The position numbers and the translations under genes were made by a program. Below the pieces are notes generated by a model, which saw only the letters and a list, made by a program, of their open reading frames with translations, was not told where the DNA came from and did not search any database. Positions 1 to 9,569 of a DNA stretch of 64,000 nucleotides are shown here, piece by piece. Position 1 is the stretch's first letter. Each line of letters opens with the position of its first letter. This DNA is from Adiantum capillus-veneris (Eukaryota > Streptophyta > Polypodiopsida > Polypodiales > Pteridaceae): positions 84,661,025-84,725,024 of the forward strand of contig CM043958.1 in assembly GCA_014529385.2 (NCBI GenBank), written 5' to 3'.

Positions 1-59
1 CCTGAGAGTTCGAGAGCAGCTGAGGAACGTGGCAGGAAAGGCAGATAAAAAAGTAGAAC

Positions 60-480
60 GGGTACCACATGGCGTGGGACCTGCACCAAATCAAATGATT
101 GAAAGTACAAACTTTGCCGCTTTTGGGGCAAAGTGAAGGATCAGGAAGCTCTTTTAAAGGAGCCAAGGCCAACTTCTTTTCACTTGGAATTGGGGGCTCG
201 ATTTGGAATTACGCCCGACAGATTGACGCCACAGGCGGAGGTAGTTCGACTAGCACCCGAATGGGATGTTGTCATTACATCGAGCATTAGCAAACTTCGT
301 TTGCAATGACAGGGGTATTCAGGGCACGCGAGTGACGTTCTACTCAGGATCCCTTGGTACCACAAGAAGTACGCCATTGTTGACTATTGGGCCGAGAAAG
401 CGACTTTGATAAATGAAGGGCTCAGAGATTGTACTTAATGAACTTCAGTTTCTTTACTCATTCTTCTGGGAGAGAACTGA
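60..480 (+). pseudogene. A1 gag tail and aspartic protease remnant
   Basis: The frame-shifted translation gives GAKANF near 157-175, a later LGARFGITPD stretch, and IPWYHKKYAIVDYWAEKA near 350-400. These match the protease and linker of the neighbouring family B, which reads FFDPGAKANF. In A1 the catalytic D-P-G is replaced by F-K-G, so the active-site aspartate is gone. At least one frameshift separates the halves. The retropepsin role is known for the family; the loss is read directly from the bases. Confidence 0.7.
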
Positions 481-589
481 ACGATGGATAAAGGTTGAAT
501 ATGTTTTGACCTGATCAAAATAACGCCAAGATTTTTCTCCACAGTCATGCCGATAACTTTTCAGAGGGCCTGAAGATCGGACCATTGAC

Positions 590-1468
590 CTGATACCTGG
601 AAGCACGCCACCGAACCGGCCACCTTATAGTGTGAGCCGAGTACAGAATGAAAAGATTATGAACCCAGTGAAAGACCTCTTGGAAAAGGGTCTAGTCGAG
701 TTGTCACTATAGTGGCTCTCACCCTTACATTCAGCTTGTACACCCCACGTGACAGGCTATTTTGGCATCCGTTGGGGATTATATTGTACTCAGTAATATA
801 CAGCCCTGATTTTTCGAAAAAAAAAAAAAAAAGACCTCTTGGAAAAGGATCTTGTCCAGCATACTACTTCACCGTATTGCTCTCCACTGTTGTTGAATTT
901 GAAGAAAGATGGATCTTGGAGAATGTGCATCGATTATAGAGCTCTCAACAAAATCACCATCAAGAACAGATTTCCGATTCCTAGAATCGATGATATACTC
1001 GACAGGTTACAGGGATCCTCGTGCTTTAGCTAGATTGATCTGAAGAGTGGATATCATCATATCTGAATCGCGATGGGAGACGTCTACAAGACAGCCTTTC
1101 GGGCTACTTTTGGGTTATTTGAGTTTTTGGTGATGCCTTTTGGCTTAACCAATGCTCCTGCGACATTTAACCGGATGATGGAAGGGATTTTTCGAGAGTA
1201 CAGGCTATTTGTTGACACTTTCTTTGATGATATCATTGTTTTCTCCAAGAACGAGGCAGAACACAAAGATCATCTGCTTCAGAGATACATTTTTTGGGAC
1301 ACTTTGTCTCAACAGCAGGAGTGCACATGGATTCGGCCAAGATAGAGACTATACGTGATTGGCCCGATTTGAAGAATGTCCATGAAGTTGGAAGCTTCTT
1401 GGGACTGTGTTTGTGCTACAGGCAGTCCATACGAAAGATGGCAGAGGTTGCTTCCCCTTTGCATATCT
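590..1468 (+). pseudogene. A1 reverse transcriptase remnant
   Basis: Readable RT motifs in order are [56 protein letters not shown] and the palm motif FFDD in [13 protein letters not shown] near 1210-1245. The domain is interrupted by a retroposon at 698-830, by in-frame stops near 1030 and 1065, and by a gap right after KDHLLQ (about 1280). There the thumb segment of roughly 25-30 codons is missing and the frame shifts before the GHFVSAAGV-like block. The same gap occurs in copy A3. Confidence 0.8.
698..830 (+). mobile_element. Short poly(A) retroposon inside A1 RT
   Basis: About 120 bp of foreign sequence followed by a 15-A tail (816-830) interrupt the RT. They are flanked by a near-perfect duplication of about 27 bp (671-697 and 830-856, both beginning AAAGACCTCTTGG, two mismatches). 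Poly(A) plus a long target duplication is the signature of target-primed reverse transcription by a LINE machinery. I see no clear pol III box B, so it may be a SINE without recognisable boxes, a 5'-truncated LINE tail or a retrocopied RNA. No second copy is present in the window. Confidence 0.75.
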
Positions 1469-1979
1469 TGTCACAAAGTGATGACGTGGCGGACAACAGA
1501 AACCCTAATTTTTGCCAGAAACCCTAAATTTCGGAAATCGCGGAGGCGGATTATTAATTTTTAATTTTTTTTGGAAAATGTTGAGCGACGCGAATTTTGC
1601 TTTTGCTTTTTTTTTTAAAAAAAAAAAGAGAAAAGACTCTCTAAGAGAGAGAGAGAACTGATGCTTTTGATTTTAAAAGCTTTTGGGGCTCTGCTTTTGG
1701 GCATCCCTTGTAACCTTTAAATTAGTGGTGAGGGCCTCACTTCTCAGGGCATCTGGATGCAGATTCTGAGAGTGAAACCCTAACCGCTCTTTTATACTTT
1801 GATGATTGATTAATATAAAAAGAAATACCGAAAGGGGCGCCAGTCTTTGGGGCCAATATCTCTAGGCACGGAACTCTGCCGGGCCAGTGCAAATCTATTG
1901 TGATCTGTGAATTGTTTTGAAGTGGTTATTTGGTGCTGTCGCGGTTGATTCTTGACTTGGAGTGTCCAAGTCTGTTACA
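1469..1979 (+). repeat. 5' LTR of A2
   Basis: Begins TGTCACAAAGTG and ends TGTTACA, directly before the primer-binding site. The same ends are seen in reverse at 7069-7814. This copy is 511 bp against 746 bp there; about 230 bp in the middle (near 1600) is missing here and an A/T-rich run is found instead. An R-region-like block with AAATACCGAAAGGGGCGCC lies near 1823-1845. Confidence 0.85.
1500..1527 (+). promoter_or_regulatory. Two telo-box motifs in U3
   Basis: AAACCCTAA occurs at 1500-1508 and 1519-1527, close to the LTR start. The same motifs recur in the A3 and A4 LTRs. In plants the telo box is a known binding motif of telomere-repeat-binding proteins found in promoters; a role here is inference. 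Confidence 0.5.
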
Positions 1980-1980
1980 G

Positions 1981-1992
1981 TGGTATCAGAGC
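1981..1992 (+). other. Primer-binding site (tRNA-iMet)
   Basis: TGGTATCAGAGC starts two bases after the LTR end and is complementary to the 3' end of plant initiator tRNA-Met, the usual minus-strand primer. It fixes the orientation and the LTR boundary. Confidence 0.9.
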
Positions 1993-2049
1993 CCGGCCGA
2001 TTTCTCTTCTACGGGAAATCCGATCCTCGAATGTTTTTCCGTGGCACCT

Positions 2050-3618
2050 ATGGCTTCAGGCAATGATCAGTCGACTCCCTCTGCATCTGGAGATGCGGGC
2101 TGGGATCACAACGAAGATTCTGACAGAGAGTATGGTCCACCTCGGCCTACTCAGGCGGAGCAAAGAGAGATGGAGCGTCGTCAATTGATTGGCGATGCAA
2201 CAAAGATGATGCTCAATTTTGCCAAGGACCCGAAGATGGCAAAATATATGAACCAGACCTCTTTGAAAGAGGTACAGATGGAGTGGCAGAGAACCACAAC
2301 ACCACTCCCGAAACCCGCTCTCAAGAAACCTTTTGCCTCCAAGAAAATATACGGAGCAGGAACTGGAGAACGTGGTTGATGCACGGAGTGCTCAGCTTTT
2401 CGACGTGCAAAAGAAAGATAAAAAGCACGGCAAAAAGCAGAAGAAAGGCACTGACTTCCTGGGATATTTGGGTCGTCGGTTGACATTTGACAAGGCAAAG
2501 AAACGGAAGAAGCGTATTCGATTTGAAGGAGTACCCAGTTCTTCTTCTTCTTCTTCTGACAGTTCTTCTAGCTCCTCGGATTAGAGCGAAGAAGACAGAA
2601 AAAGCAAAAAGCGAAGCAAGACACAAAGCTTCGGAAAGGGCAAGAAAAAGGCAAAGAAGGCTACATCTCGCCCAGAGACTGATAGTTCTACTGAGGACTC
2701 GTCTATAGACAGCTCAGATTCCGATGACGGAAAGTTTTATGCGAACAAGAAGAATTTTTACAAAGCCAACCAGTATGAATTTCTCGAAGATAAAAGCAAG
2801 AAAGTCCGAGAGTTTAAGGAAGGTGGCCACTCGATCCAGTTTGATACTTTTCAGGATACTCAGATGCTTCGAAGGCTTTGTCTTTTATACAGCAGTTTGA
2901 CATCGCTTTCGCGGGAGGACGCTATTCAGAGCACTCCAAGATTCGGAGAGCTGCCTCTTACTCTAAGGGGAATGCTCGCACTTGGTGGTCCACGCTTCTA
3001 TTAAGCAAGACTGTGCCAATTACATGGCTGAAATTCAAGAGGCTTTTTATTTCTTCTTGGTTGACTCAAGAATATGAACGAGATGTACGAGCTTCTTGGA
3101 ACCATCTTCGGATGACCAAGAAAGATACAATCAATGCTTATTGTGAAAGATTCTGGAGCTCTTTTCTACCCGCCTCTTCATTCAAGAAGATCTCGTTCAG
3201 AGAACAGATTGAGCGGTTTACCTTGGGTCTACCTACAGAGATCCGAGATCACTGCTTGGAACAGAAGTCAGCTTCTATTCAGGAGTTGATGAGTCATGCG
3301 AAGCGGGGCTTTGCCATTCACTCTGGCAGTTTGACCTACCCCACAGATAAGGCCATGACACAACGAGCCGAACAGACTTCTCGGAATGAAAGTAGAATGA
3401 AAAAGAGCAACCCAGAGAAAAAAAAGGATGCACGACCCAAGCTTACTCCTGAGGAGAGAGCTCGCTTCATCAGAGAGGGGAAGTGCTTTGGATGCGGGGA
3501 ACATGGACATATTTCCGCAAAGTGCCCTGATAAGGCACAGAAAGAACAGAATGATAAAGACGACGACAGGTTTGAGAGTTCGAGAGCAGCTGAGGAATGT
3601 GGCAGAAAAGGCAGATAG
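2050..3618 (+). pseudogene. A2 gag (capsid and nucleocapsid), frameshifted
   Basis: The start ATG at 2050 gives MASGNDQSTPSASGDAGW, conserved in A3 and A4. The protein continues through four pieces in changing frames: 2050-2379, 2333-2584, about 2585-2860 and 2878-3618. A Lys-rich then Ser/Asp-rich low-complexity linker (runs of S near 2540-2580) precedes the capsid-like segment (AASYSKGNARTWWSTLLL). The 246-codon last piece ends with a CCHC zinc knuckle, CFGCGEHGHISAKC, at its residues 203-216. Gag packages element RNA in cytoplasmic particles. The breaks make this copy non-functional. Confidence 0.8.
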
Positions 3619-3639
3619 AAAAGCAGAACTGGTACCACA

Positions 3640-4010
3640 TGGTGTGGGCCCTGCACCGAATCTAATGAATGAAAGTACAAACTTTGCCGCTTTCGGGGCA
3701 AAGCGAAGGATCAGGAAGCTCTTTTGAAGGAGCCAAGGCCAACTTCTTTTCACTTGGAATTGGCGGCTCGCTTTGGAACTACGCCCAACAGACTGACGCC
3801 ACAGGCGGAGGTAGTTCGACTGGCACCCGGATGGGATGTTGCCATTACACCGAGCATTGGCAAACTTCGTTTGCAATGACAGGGGTGTTCAGGGCACGTG
3901 AGTGACGTTCTACTCGGGATCCCTTGGTACCACAAGAACTACGCCGTGGTTGACTACCGGGCCGAGAAAGCGACTTTGATAAATGAAGGGCTTAGAGATT
4001 GTACTTGATG
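3640..4010 (+). pseudogene. A2 protease remnant
   Basis: Reads GAKANFF near 3728-3750, then an LGARFGITP-type stretch after a frameshift, then IPWYHKNYAVVDYRAEKA near 3920-3980. The expected D-P-G active site reads F-E-G, the same damaged site as in A1 apart from one residue. In family B the intact motif FFDPGAKANF is present, so the loss is specific to A. Confidence 0.7.
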
Positions 4011-4139
4011 AACTTCAGTTTTCTTACTCATTCTTTTGGGAGAACTGAACGATGGATAAAGGTTGAATATGTTCTGACCTGAAGAAAAGAACGCCAAGAT
4101 TTTTTTTTCTCCACGCTCATGCCGATTGCTTTTGAGAGG

Positions 4140-4397
4140 GCTTGAAGATCATACCATTTATCTGATATCTGGAAGCACGCCACCGAATCGGCCACCTTAT
4201 CGTGTGAGCCGAGTACAGAATGAAAAGATTATGAACCAAGTGAAAGACCTCTTGGAAAAGGGTCTTGTCCAGCCTAGTACTTCACCGTATTGCTCTCCAG
4301 TGTTGTTGGTTTTGAAGAAAGACGGATCTTGGAGAATGTGCATCGATTATAGCACTCTCAACGAAATCACCATCAAGAACAGATTTCCGATTCCTAG
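4140..4397 (+). pseudogene. A2 RT N-terminal fragment
   Basis: An open stretch reads [20 protein letters not shown], then [20 protein letters not shown] and NRFPIPR, the finger region of a gypsy RT. It breaks off before the palm where the sequence switches to the reverse-oriented integrase of A3. Confidence 0.8.
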
Positions 4398-5030
4398 GAA
4401 ATCACTGAATTGGCAATCTCAGATTGCCCGTCAGTCTGCAAGTGGAACGATGACGAGAACTGCAACCGCGTGCCAATGTTCTCCCAAATTGCCTTCCAAA
4501 ACCAACTCATAAATCTGGGGTCTCTGTCGGAGAGAATCGTCTCAGACGTGCCATGTAATCGGAAAATCATCGTGATCATTCTGTGTTCTCGGGAGATCAA
4601 AAATGAAATCCATTTCAATATTTTTCCAGGGGCGAGTGGGTATGGGTAAAGGCTTTAACAATCCCTGTGCCTTATGCCTGTCAAAATTGACCTTCTGGCA
4701 TACTAAGCAACTGCGCACAAACTCTTCCACATCCTTTTTGAGTCTCGATCCAAAGAAGTATCTCTCTACCCCCTTCATGGTGGTAGCAATGCCGCGGCGA
4801 CTCGTAAAAGGTGGACAATGGCATTCAGTCATAACCTTTTCCCTCAACGGTTGTGTAATGCACAACATAGTCTTTTTCATCAAGTGGCCTTCCCAAAGGG
4901 AGTATCCAGCTACTGTCTCCCCATCCCGTATCCGTGTGAAAATATCTGCAAAATCTGTATCTGTGGCATACTGATCAACCATATCCTCAAAGCTCCTATG
5001 ATGTATCGCGGAAATAGCGAGATCCAACGA
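4398..5030 (-). pseudogene. A3 integrase remnant
   Basis: The zinc-binding part shows CLVCQK with an upstream FTSRRGI where GHRGI is usual. The catalytic core shows MDFIFDLPR (first Asp), ILSDRDPRF (second Asp) and [11 protein letters not shown] with the catalytic Glu. About 30 residues between the first and second Asp are missing, and the frame shifts there (near 4560). Ends at the tail-to-tail junction. Confidence 0.8.
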
Positions 5031-5525
5031 CTTCCGAGACAAAGCATCTGCCACCACATTCTTCTGTCCCTGCTCATGGACAATCTGGAAGTGAAACTGT
5101 GACAAGATGTTCGCCCACCGCATCTGCTTTTCCGAAAGCTGCTTCTGTGACGAGAAGTAGCGCAAACTCTAATGGTCTGTAAAGACAGTAAAATCCGCTC
5201 CGAGTAGGTAGTGCCGCCATTGAGTAAGAGCATGGATCACTGCCAAAAGCTCTTTCTCATATATCTGTGCTGTCATCCCCGGCCTAGAGAACAATCAGCT
5301 CTCGTAAGCAATGACATGGCCTTCTTGCATCAAGACCGCACCCAGACTACGACCACAAGCATCACAATATACTTCAAATGACTTTTGCAAGTCCGGCAAA
5401 GTCAAAACTGGTCCCGTAGTCAAATTCTCTTTCAATGTCTGAAAGGCAATCACTTCTGTGGATCCCCACGAGAAAGGGACTCCTTTTTGTGTCAAGATAT
5501 GCAAAGGGGAAGCAACCTCTGCGAA
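5031..5525 (-). pseudogene. A3 RNase H remnant
   Basis: Contains FEVYCDACGRSLGAVLMQEG (first catalytic Asp), [12 protein letters not shown] (Glu) and a TDH motif followed by a stop, then NVVADALSR (last Asp). In-frame stops after AYES and after TDH inactivate it. The domain normally degrades the RNA strand of the RNA-DNA hybrid. Confidence 0.75.
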
Positions 5526-6222
5526 CTTTCATATGAACTGCCTGTAGAACGAACATAGTCCAACTTCATGGACATTCTTCCAATCGGGCCAATCACGTAT
5601 AGTCTCTATCTTGGCCGAATCCACTTGCACTCCTGCTGAGACAAAGTGTCTCAAAAAGTGTATCTCTGAAGCAGATGATCTCTGTGTTCTGCCTCATTCT
5701 TGGAGAAAACAATGATATCATCAAAGAGAGTGCCAACAAACAGCCTATGCTCTCGAAAAATCCTGTCCATCATCCGGTTAAATGTCGCAGGAGCATTGGT
5801 TAAACCAAAAGGCATCACCAAAACAACTCAAATAACCCAAAAGTCGTCCGAAAAGCTGTCTTGTAGATGTCTTCCGGCGCGATTTGGATCTGACGATATC
5901 CACTCTTCAAGTCAATCCTGCTAAAGCACGAAGATCCCTGTAACCTGTCGAGTATATCATTGATCCTAGGAATCGGAAATCTGTTCTTGATGGTGATTTT
6001 GTTGAAAGCTCTATAATCAATGCACATTCTCCAAGATCCGTCTTTCTTCAAATCCAATAACAGTGGAGAGCAGTACGATGAAGTATCAGGCAGGACAAGA
6101 CCCTTTTCCAAGAGGTCTTTCACTTGGTTCATAATCTTTTCAATCTGTACTCGGCTCACACGGCAAGGTGGCCGATTTGGTGACGTGCTTCCAGGGATCA
6201 GGTCAATGGTCTGATCTTCAGG
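5526..6222 (-). pseudogene. A3 reverse transcriptase remnant
   Basis: Minus-strand reading gives [40 protein letters not shown] and [20 protein letters not shown] in one frame, then a shift into the [10 protein letters not shown] and palm blocks on the next frame. After the palm the same thumb gap as in A1 appears near 5660-5680 (HLLQ joined to the HFVSAGVQ block). Confidence 0.8.
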
Positions 6223-6995
6223 CCACCTTCCTTAAACTCTCGGACTTTCTTGCTTTTATCTTCGAGAAAGTCATACTGGTTGGCTTTGTAAAAATTCTTC
6301 TTGTTCGCATAAAAGTTTCCGTCATCGAAATCTGAGCTGTCTGTAGACGAGTCCTCAGTAAAATTGTCAGTCTCTGGGCGAGATTTAGCCTTCTTTGCCT
6401 TTCTCTTGCCCTTTCCGAAGATTTGCTTCTTGCTTCGCTTTTTACCTTTTCTGTCTTCTTCGCTCGAATCCGAGGAGCTAGAAGAACTGTCACAAGAAGA
6501 AGAAGAAGAACTAGGTACTCCTTCAAATCGAACACGCTTCTTCTGTTTCTTTGCCTTGTCAAAAGTCGACTGACGACCCAAATATCTCGAAAGTCAGTGC
6601 TTTTCTTTTGTTTTTTTCCATGCTTTTTGGCTTTCTTCTGTGCGTCAAACAGCTTAGCAATCCGTGCATCAACCACCTCTTCTAGTTCCTTCTCTGAATA
6701 TTGTTTGGGACCTGAAGGTTTCTTGAAAGCAGATTTCGGGGGTGGTGTAGTGGTTTTCTGCCACTGTGCATGCACTTCCTAAAAAGAAGTCTCGCTCATA
6801 TATTTTGCCAATTTCGGATCCTTCGCAAAACTGAGCATCATCTTTGTTGCATCGCCGATCAATTGACGACGCTTCATGTCTCCTTGCTCCGCCTGAGTAG
6901 GCCGAGGCGGGCCATACTCTGTCTGAATCTTCGTTGTGATCCCAGCCCGCATCTCCAGATGCAGAGGGAGTCGACTGATCCTTGCGTGAAGCCAT
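6222..6995 (-). pseudogene. A3 gag N-terminal half
   Basis: Starts at an ATG ending at 6995 with MASRKDQSTPSASGDAGW. It passes through the Lys-rich region and the Ser-rich linker (SSSSSCDSSSSSSDSSEED, near 6465-6510) to KVREFKEGG, where the deletion junction lies. Frames change between 6775-6669 and 6581-6230. No capsid core or zinc knuckle remains. Confidence 0.75.
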
Positions 6996-7054
6996 AGGTG
7001 CCGCGGGAAAAAAAATTTGGGGATCGGATTTCCCATAGAAGAGAAATCGGCCGT

Positions 7055-7066
7055 GCTCTGATACCA
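7055..7066 (-). other. Primer-binding site of A3
   Basis: The reverse complement reads TGGTATCAGAGC, two bases from the LTR end at 7069. Confidence 0.9.
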
Positions 7067-7068
7067 CT

Positions 7069-7814
7069 GTAACAGACTTGGACACTCCAAGACAAGAATC
7101 AATCACGACAACACCAAATAACCACTTCAAACAATTCACAGATCACAATAGATTTGCACTGGCCCGGCAGAGTTCCGTGCCTAGAGATATTGGCCCCAAA
7201 GATTGGCGTCCCTTTCGGTATTTCTTTTTGTATTAATCAATCATCAAAGTACAAGAGAGCGGTTAGGGTTTCACTCTCAGACTCTACGTCCAGATGCTCT
7301 GAGAAGTGAGACCCTCACCACTTATTTAAAGGTTACAAGGGATGCCTAAAAGCAGAGCCCCAAAAGCTTGAAAGCAAAAGCAAATTCTCTCTCTCTCTCT
7401 CAATGAGAGCCACTGCTGGCGGCTTTTTTGGTGCTTTTTCCCTTTTAAAACTAGCGTAGCACGAATATTTTTTACCACAGTATTATGTCTTATTATATTC
7501 GTGTTTGGAATTTTGGATGTCCTACTCCTGCGGGATGTCTTATTTTTGTTTTTGCGAAACTTTAGATCCTTGTTCCTGGATTTTATGCTTTTGCTTTTGT
7601 TTTCATGGATCTTTTTCTCTCTCTTTCTCCCAAATCATAACAAAAAGTAGAGATTTGTGTCGCTCAAAATTTCCAAAAAATTTTAGAAAAAATTCCCAGC
7701 CTCAGCGATTTCCGGAAATTAGGGTTTTTGGCAGAAATTAGGGTTTGCAAGAATTTTAGGGTTTCTGGCAAAAATTAGGATTTTTGCTGTCCGCCACGTC
7801 ATCACTTTGTGACA
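7069..7814 (-). repeat. 5' LTR of A3, longest LTR copy of family A
   Basis: Plus-strand ends are TGTAACAG and TTGTGACA, the reverse of the A2 LTR ends. It contains telo-box-like AATTAGGGTTT repeats near 7695-7770 (U3) and a short (CT)n at 7384-7401. The A2 LTR lacks about 230 bp corresponding to roughly 7450-7640. Confidence 0.85.
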
Positions 7815-8860
7815 GCTTCCAGCTAGAAGGCGCATGAATCACGGCCAAGAGCTCTTTCTCATAGACTTGCATAGTCCTCTCTGGCCCTTGCAAAAATTTG
7901 CTTTCATAAGCTACTACCCGTCCATCTTGCATTAGCACTGCTCCGATGCTACTGTCACACGCGTCACACTGGACCACAAATGACTTCCTGAGATCTGGCA
8001 AAACAATAATTGGATCTGAAGTCAACTTTTCCTTTAAGAGACTAAAAGCTGAAACCATCTGAAAGTGACACCTTTCTTTTGCAAAGCGTGAAGAGGCGAT
8101 GCTATCTCTACCAAATTCCTGATAAACCTTCTATAGTAGGAACACAATCCCAAGAAGCTTCTAACATCGTGCACAGTCTTCAAGTTTGGCCATGTCTTAA
8201 TAGCTTCAACCTTTGCGGGATCCATTCTGACACCATCCTTTGAGACTATGTGGCTAAGAAAGTGAATCTCTTCGAGGAAGAATTCACTTTTCTCAGGATT
8301 GACAAGTAACCAGTGACTACGCAGCTCTTCGAACACAATGGTCAAGTGACGCCTATGCTCCTCTCCATTCTTCGAATACACTATCATGTCATCGAAGAAC
8401 GTCCCAACAAACTGTTGATGCGAGCGGAAAATCCGGTCCTTCATTCTGTTAAACGTGGGAGGAGCATTTGTTAGCCCAAACGGCATCACTAGAAACTCAT
8501 AAAGACCAAATGTTGTTCTAACCGCAGTCTTGTGCACATCCTCTGGCCTTATACGAATCTGATGGTACCCACTCTTAAGGTCTATCCTGCTGAAAATTGC
8601 AGCACTCTCTAAACGATCGAGAATATCATCAATTCTAGGAATAGGAAACCTATTCTTGATGGTATTCTTATTCAACGCACGGTAATCAATACACATGCGC
8701 CATGAGCCATCCTTCTTCTGCACTAGGAGCACTGGGGAGCAAAACGGTGAAGAACTAGGCTGAATCAGCCCCTTCTCTAATAACTCCTCAACCTGGCCCA
8801 TAATCTCTTTCTGCTACGCCGCACTAACCTTGTAGGGAGGTCTATTTGGTGGGCTACACC
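7815..8860 (-). pseudogene. Family B RT and partial RNase H
   Basis: A 255-codon open frame (8801-8034) has [53 protein letters not shown] and the palm FFDD in [14 protein letters not shown]. It includes a complete thumb ([20 protein letters not shown]) that family A lacks. After a shift near 8040 the RNase H begins with VVQCDACDSSIGAVLMQDG and [11 protein letters not shown] and is then cut by the A3 LTR. This is the best local reference for judging what A has lost. Confidence 0.85.
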
Positions 8861-8937
8861 CTGGCACTAAATCTATCCGATGGTCCTCAGGTCTTTCTGG
8901 CGGTAATTGCGACGGTAATGAATCAGAAAAACAATCA

Positions 8938-9510
8938 CTAAACTTTTGCAAAAATGCTGACCCCCCCTTTATCTAACACAGATAATTTTGACTGATCACT
9001 ATCTGAGACATCACATGCAAAAAACAAGTAAACAGAAAGATGATTCTTTAATACAAAAGTGATAGCAGAAGCAGGTACAATAGGGATTGACTCTCCTTTT
9101 AGCTTTACATCCAAGATGTGAGTTTTGCCCTTATGCTGTACAGTGATCTTTTTGTTGTAGGCATCCAAGACTCCATGCAGTCGGAACATCCACGGGATCC
9201 CCAACAAGGCATCACATCCTTCCAGCGGCATGATGTAGAACTCTTCTGTGTCCACATACGTCTGAATATGCAGACACAGCTTTCTAATAATGGGAGTAAC
9301 ACACTCTGAGTGGCCAGGACATGCCAACGCTGCCTCTGTTGTGTACCCCATCTCTTCAGCTCAGATGCCCAGCTTCATAGCTAACTCTGGTGAGATAAAG
9401 TTGGCTTTGGCACCTGGATCAAAGAAAATGAGTGCCGTCCGATCCCTAACTTTACCCCATATCCTGCATAACTCACTGGCATCTGTACTGGGCCTATCAC
9501 CGACCATGTG
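8938..9510 (-). pseudogene. Family B aspartic protease
   Basis: The frame reads LIFFDPGAKANFISPELAMK with the retropepsin D-P-G intact. A single stop follows at about 9360, then open sequence GYTTEAALACPGHSECVTPI and CDALLGIPWMFRLHGVLDAY. A C-run frameshift (near 8960) precedes RT. Protease releases the mature proteins from the polyprotein; this copy cannot do so because of the stop. Confidence 0.75.
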
Positions 9511-9569
9511 TGGCACCAAACCTGTCGTGGGTTTAGGCTTCTTGCCTTTCTGCTTCTTTATCATCTAGT

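Larger units (their letters stand above)
1..1468 (+). mobile_element. Ty3/gypsy family A, copy A1 (fragment)
   Basis: A gag 3' end, protease and reverse transcriptase fragment that enters from the left window edge. It is collinear with 3570-4397 of copy A2 and closely similar to it. Its right end at 1468 is where the LTR of copy A2 begins, inside the RT-RNase H connection just after SPLHIL, so A2 or its LTR inserted into A1. No LTR of A1 is in the window. The reading frame is broken by stops and shifts throughout. Confidence 0.85.
1469..4397 (+). mobile_element. Ty3/gypsy family A, copy A2 (5' half)
   Basis: Carries a 5' LTR, tRNA-Met primer site, gag, protease and the beginning of RT, then stops abruptly after RFPIPR at about 4397. 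There it joins copy A3, which reads in the opposite direction. RNase H, integrase and 3' LTR are absent. Multiple frameshifts and stops show it is dead. Confidence 0.85.
4398..7814 (-). mobile_element. Ty3/gypsy family A, copy A3 (5' LTR to integrase)
   Basis: On the minus strand it runs LTR (7814-7069), PBS, gag N-terminal half, RT, RNase H and integrase, ending inside integrase at 4398. A deletion near 6222-6228 joins KEGG of gag straight to the sequence before RT. It removes about 1.3 kb (gag C-terminus with zinc knuckle, and protease) relative to A2. The 5' LTR end at 7814 adjoins family B RNase H, so the insertion was into B. Confidence 0.85.

Noticed and set aside
99-290. 63-codon frame repeated at 3669-3905
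   Set aside because: Out-of-frame reading of the A-family protease remnant.
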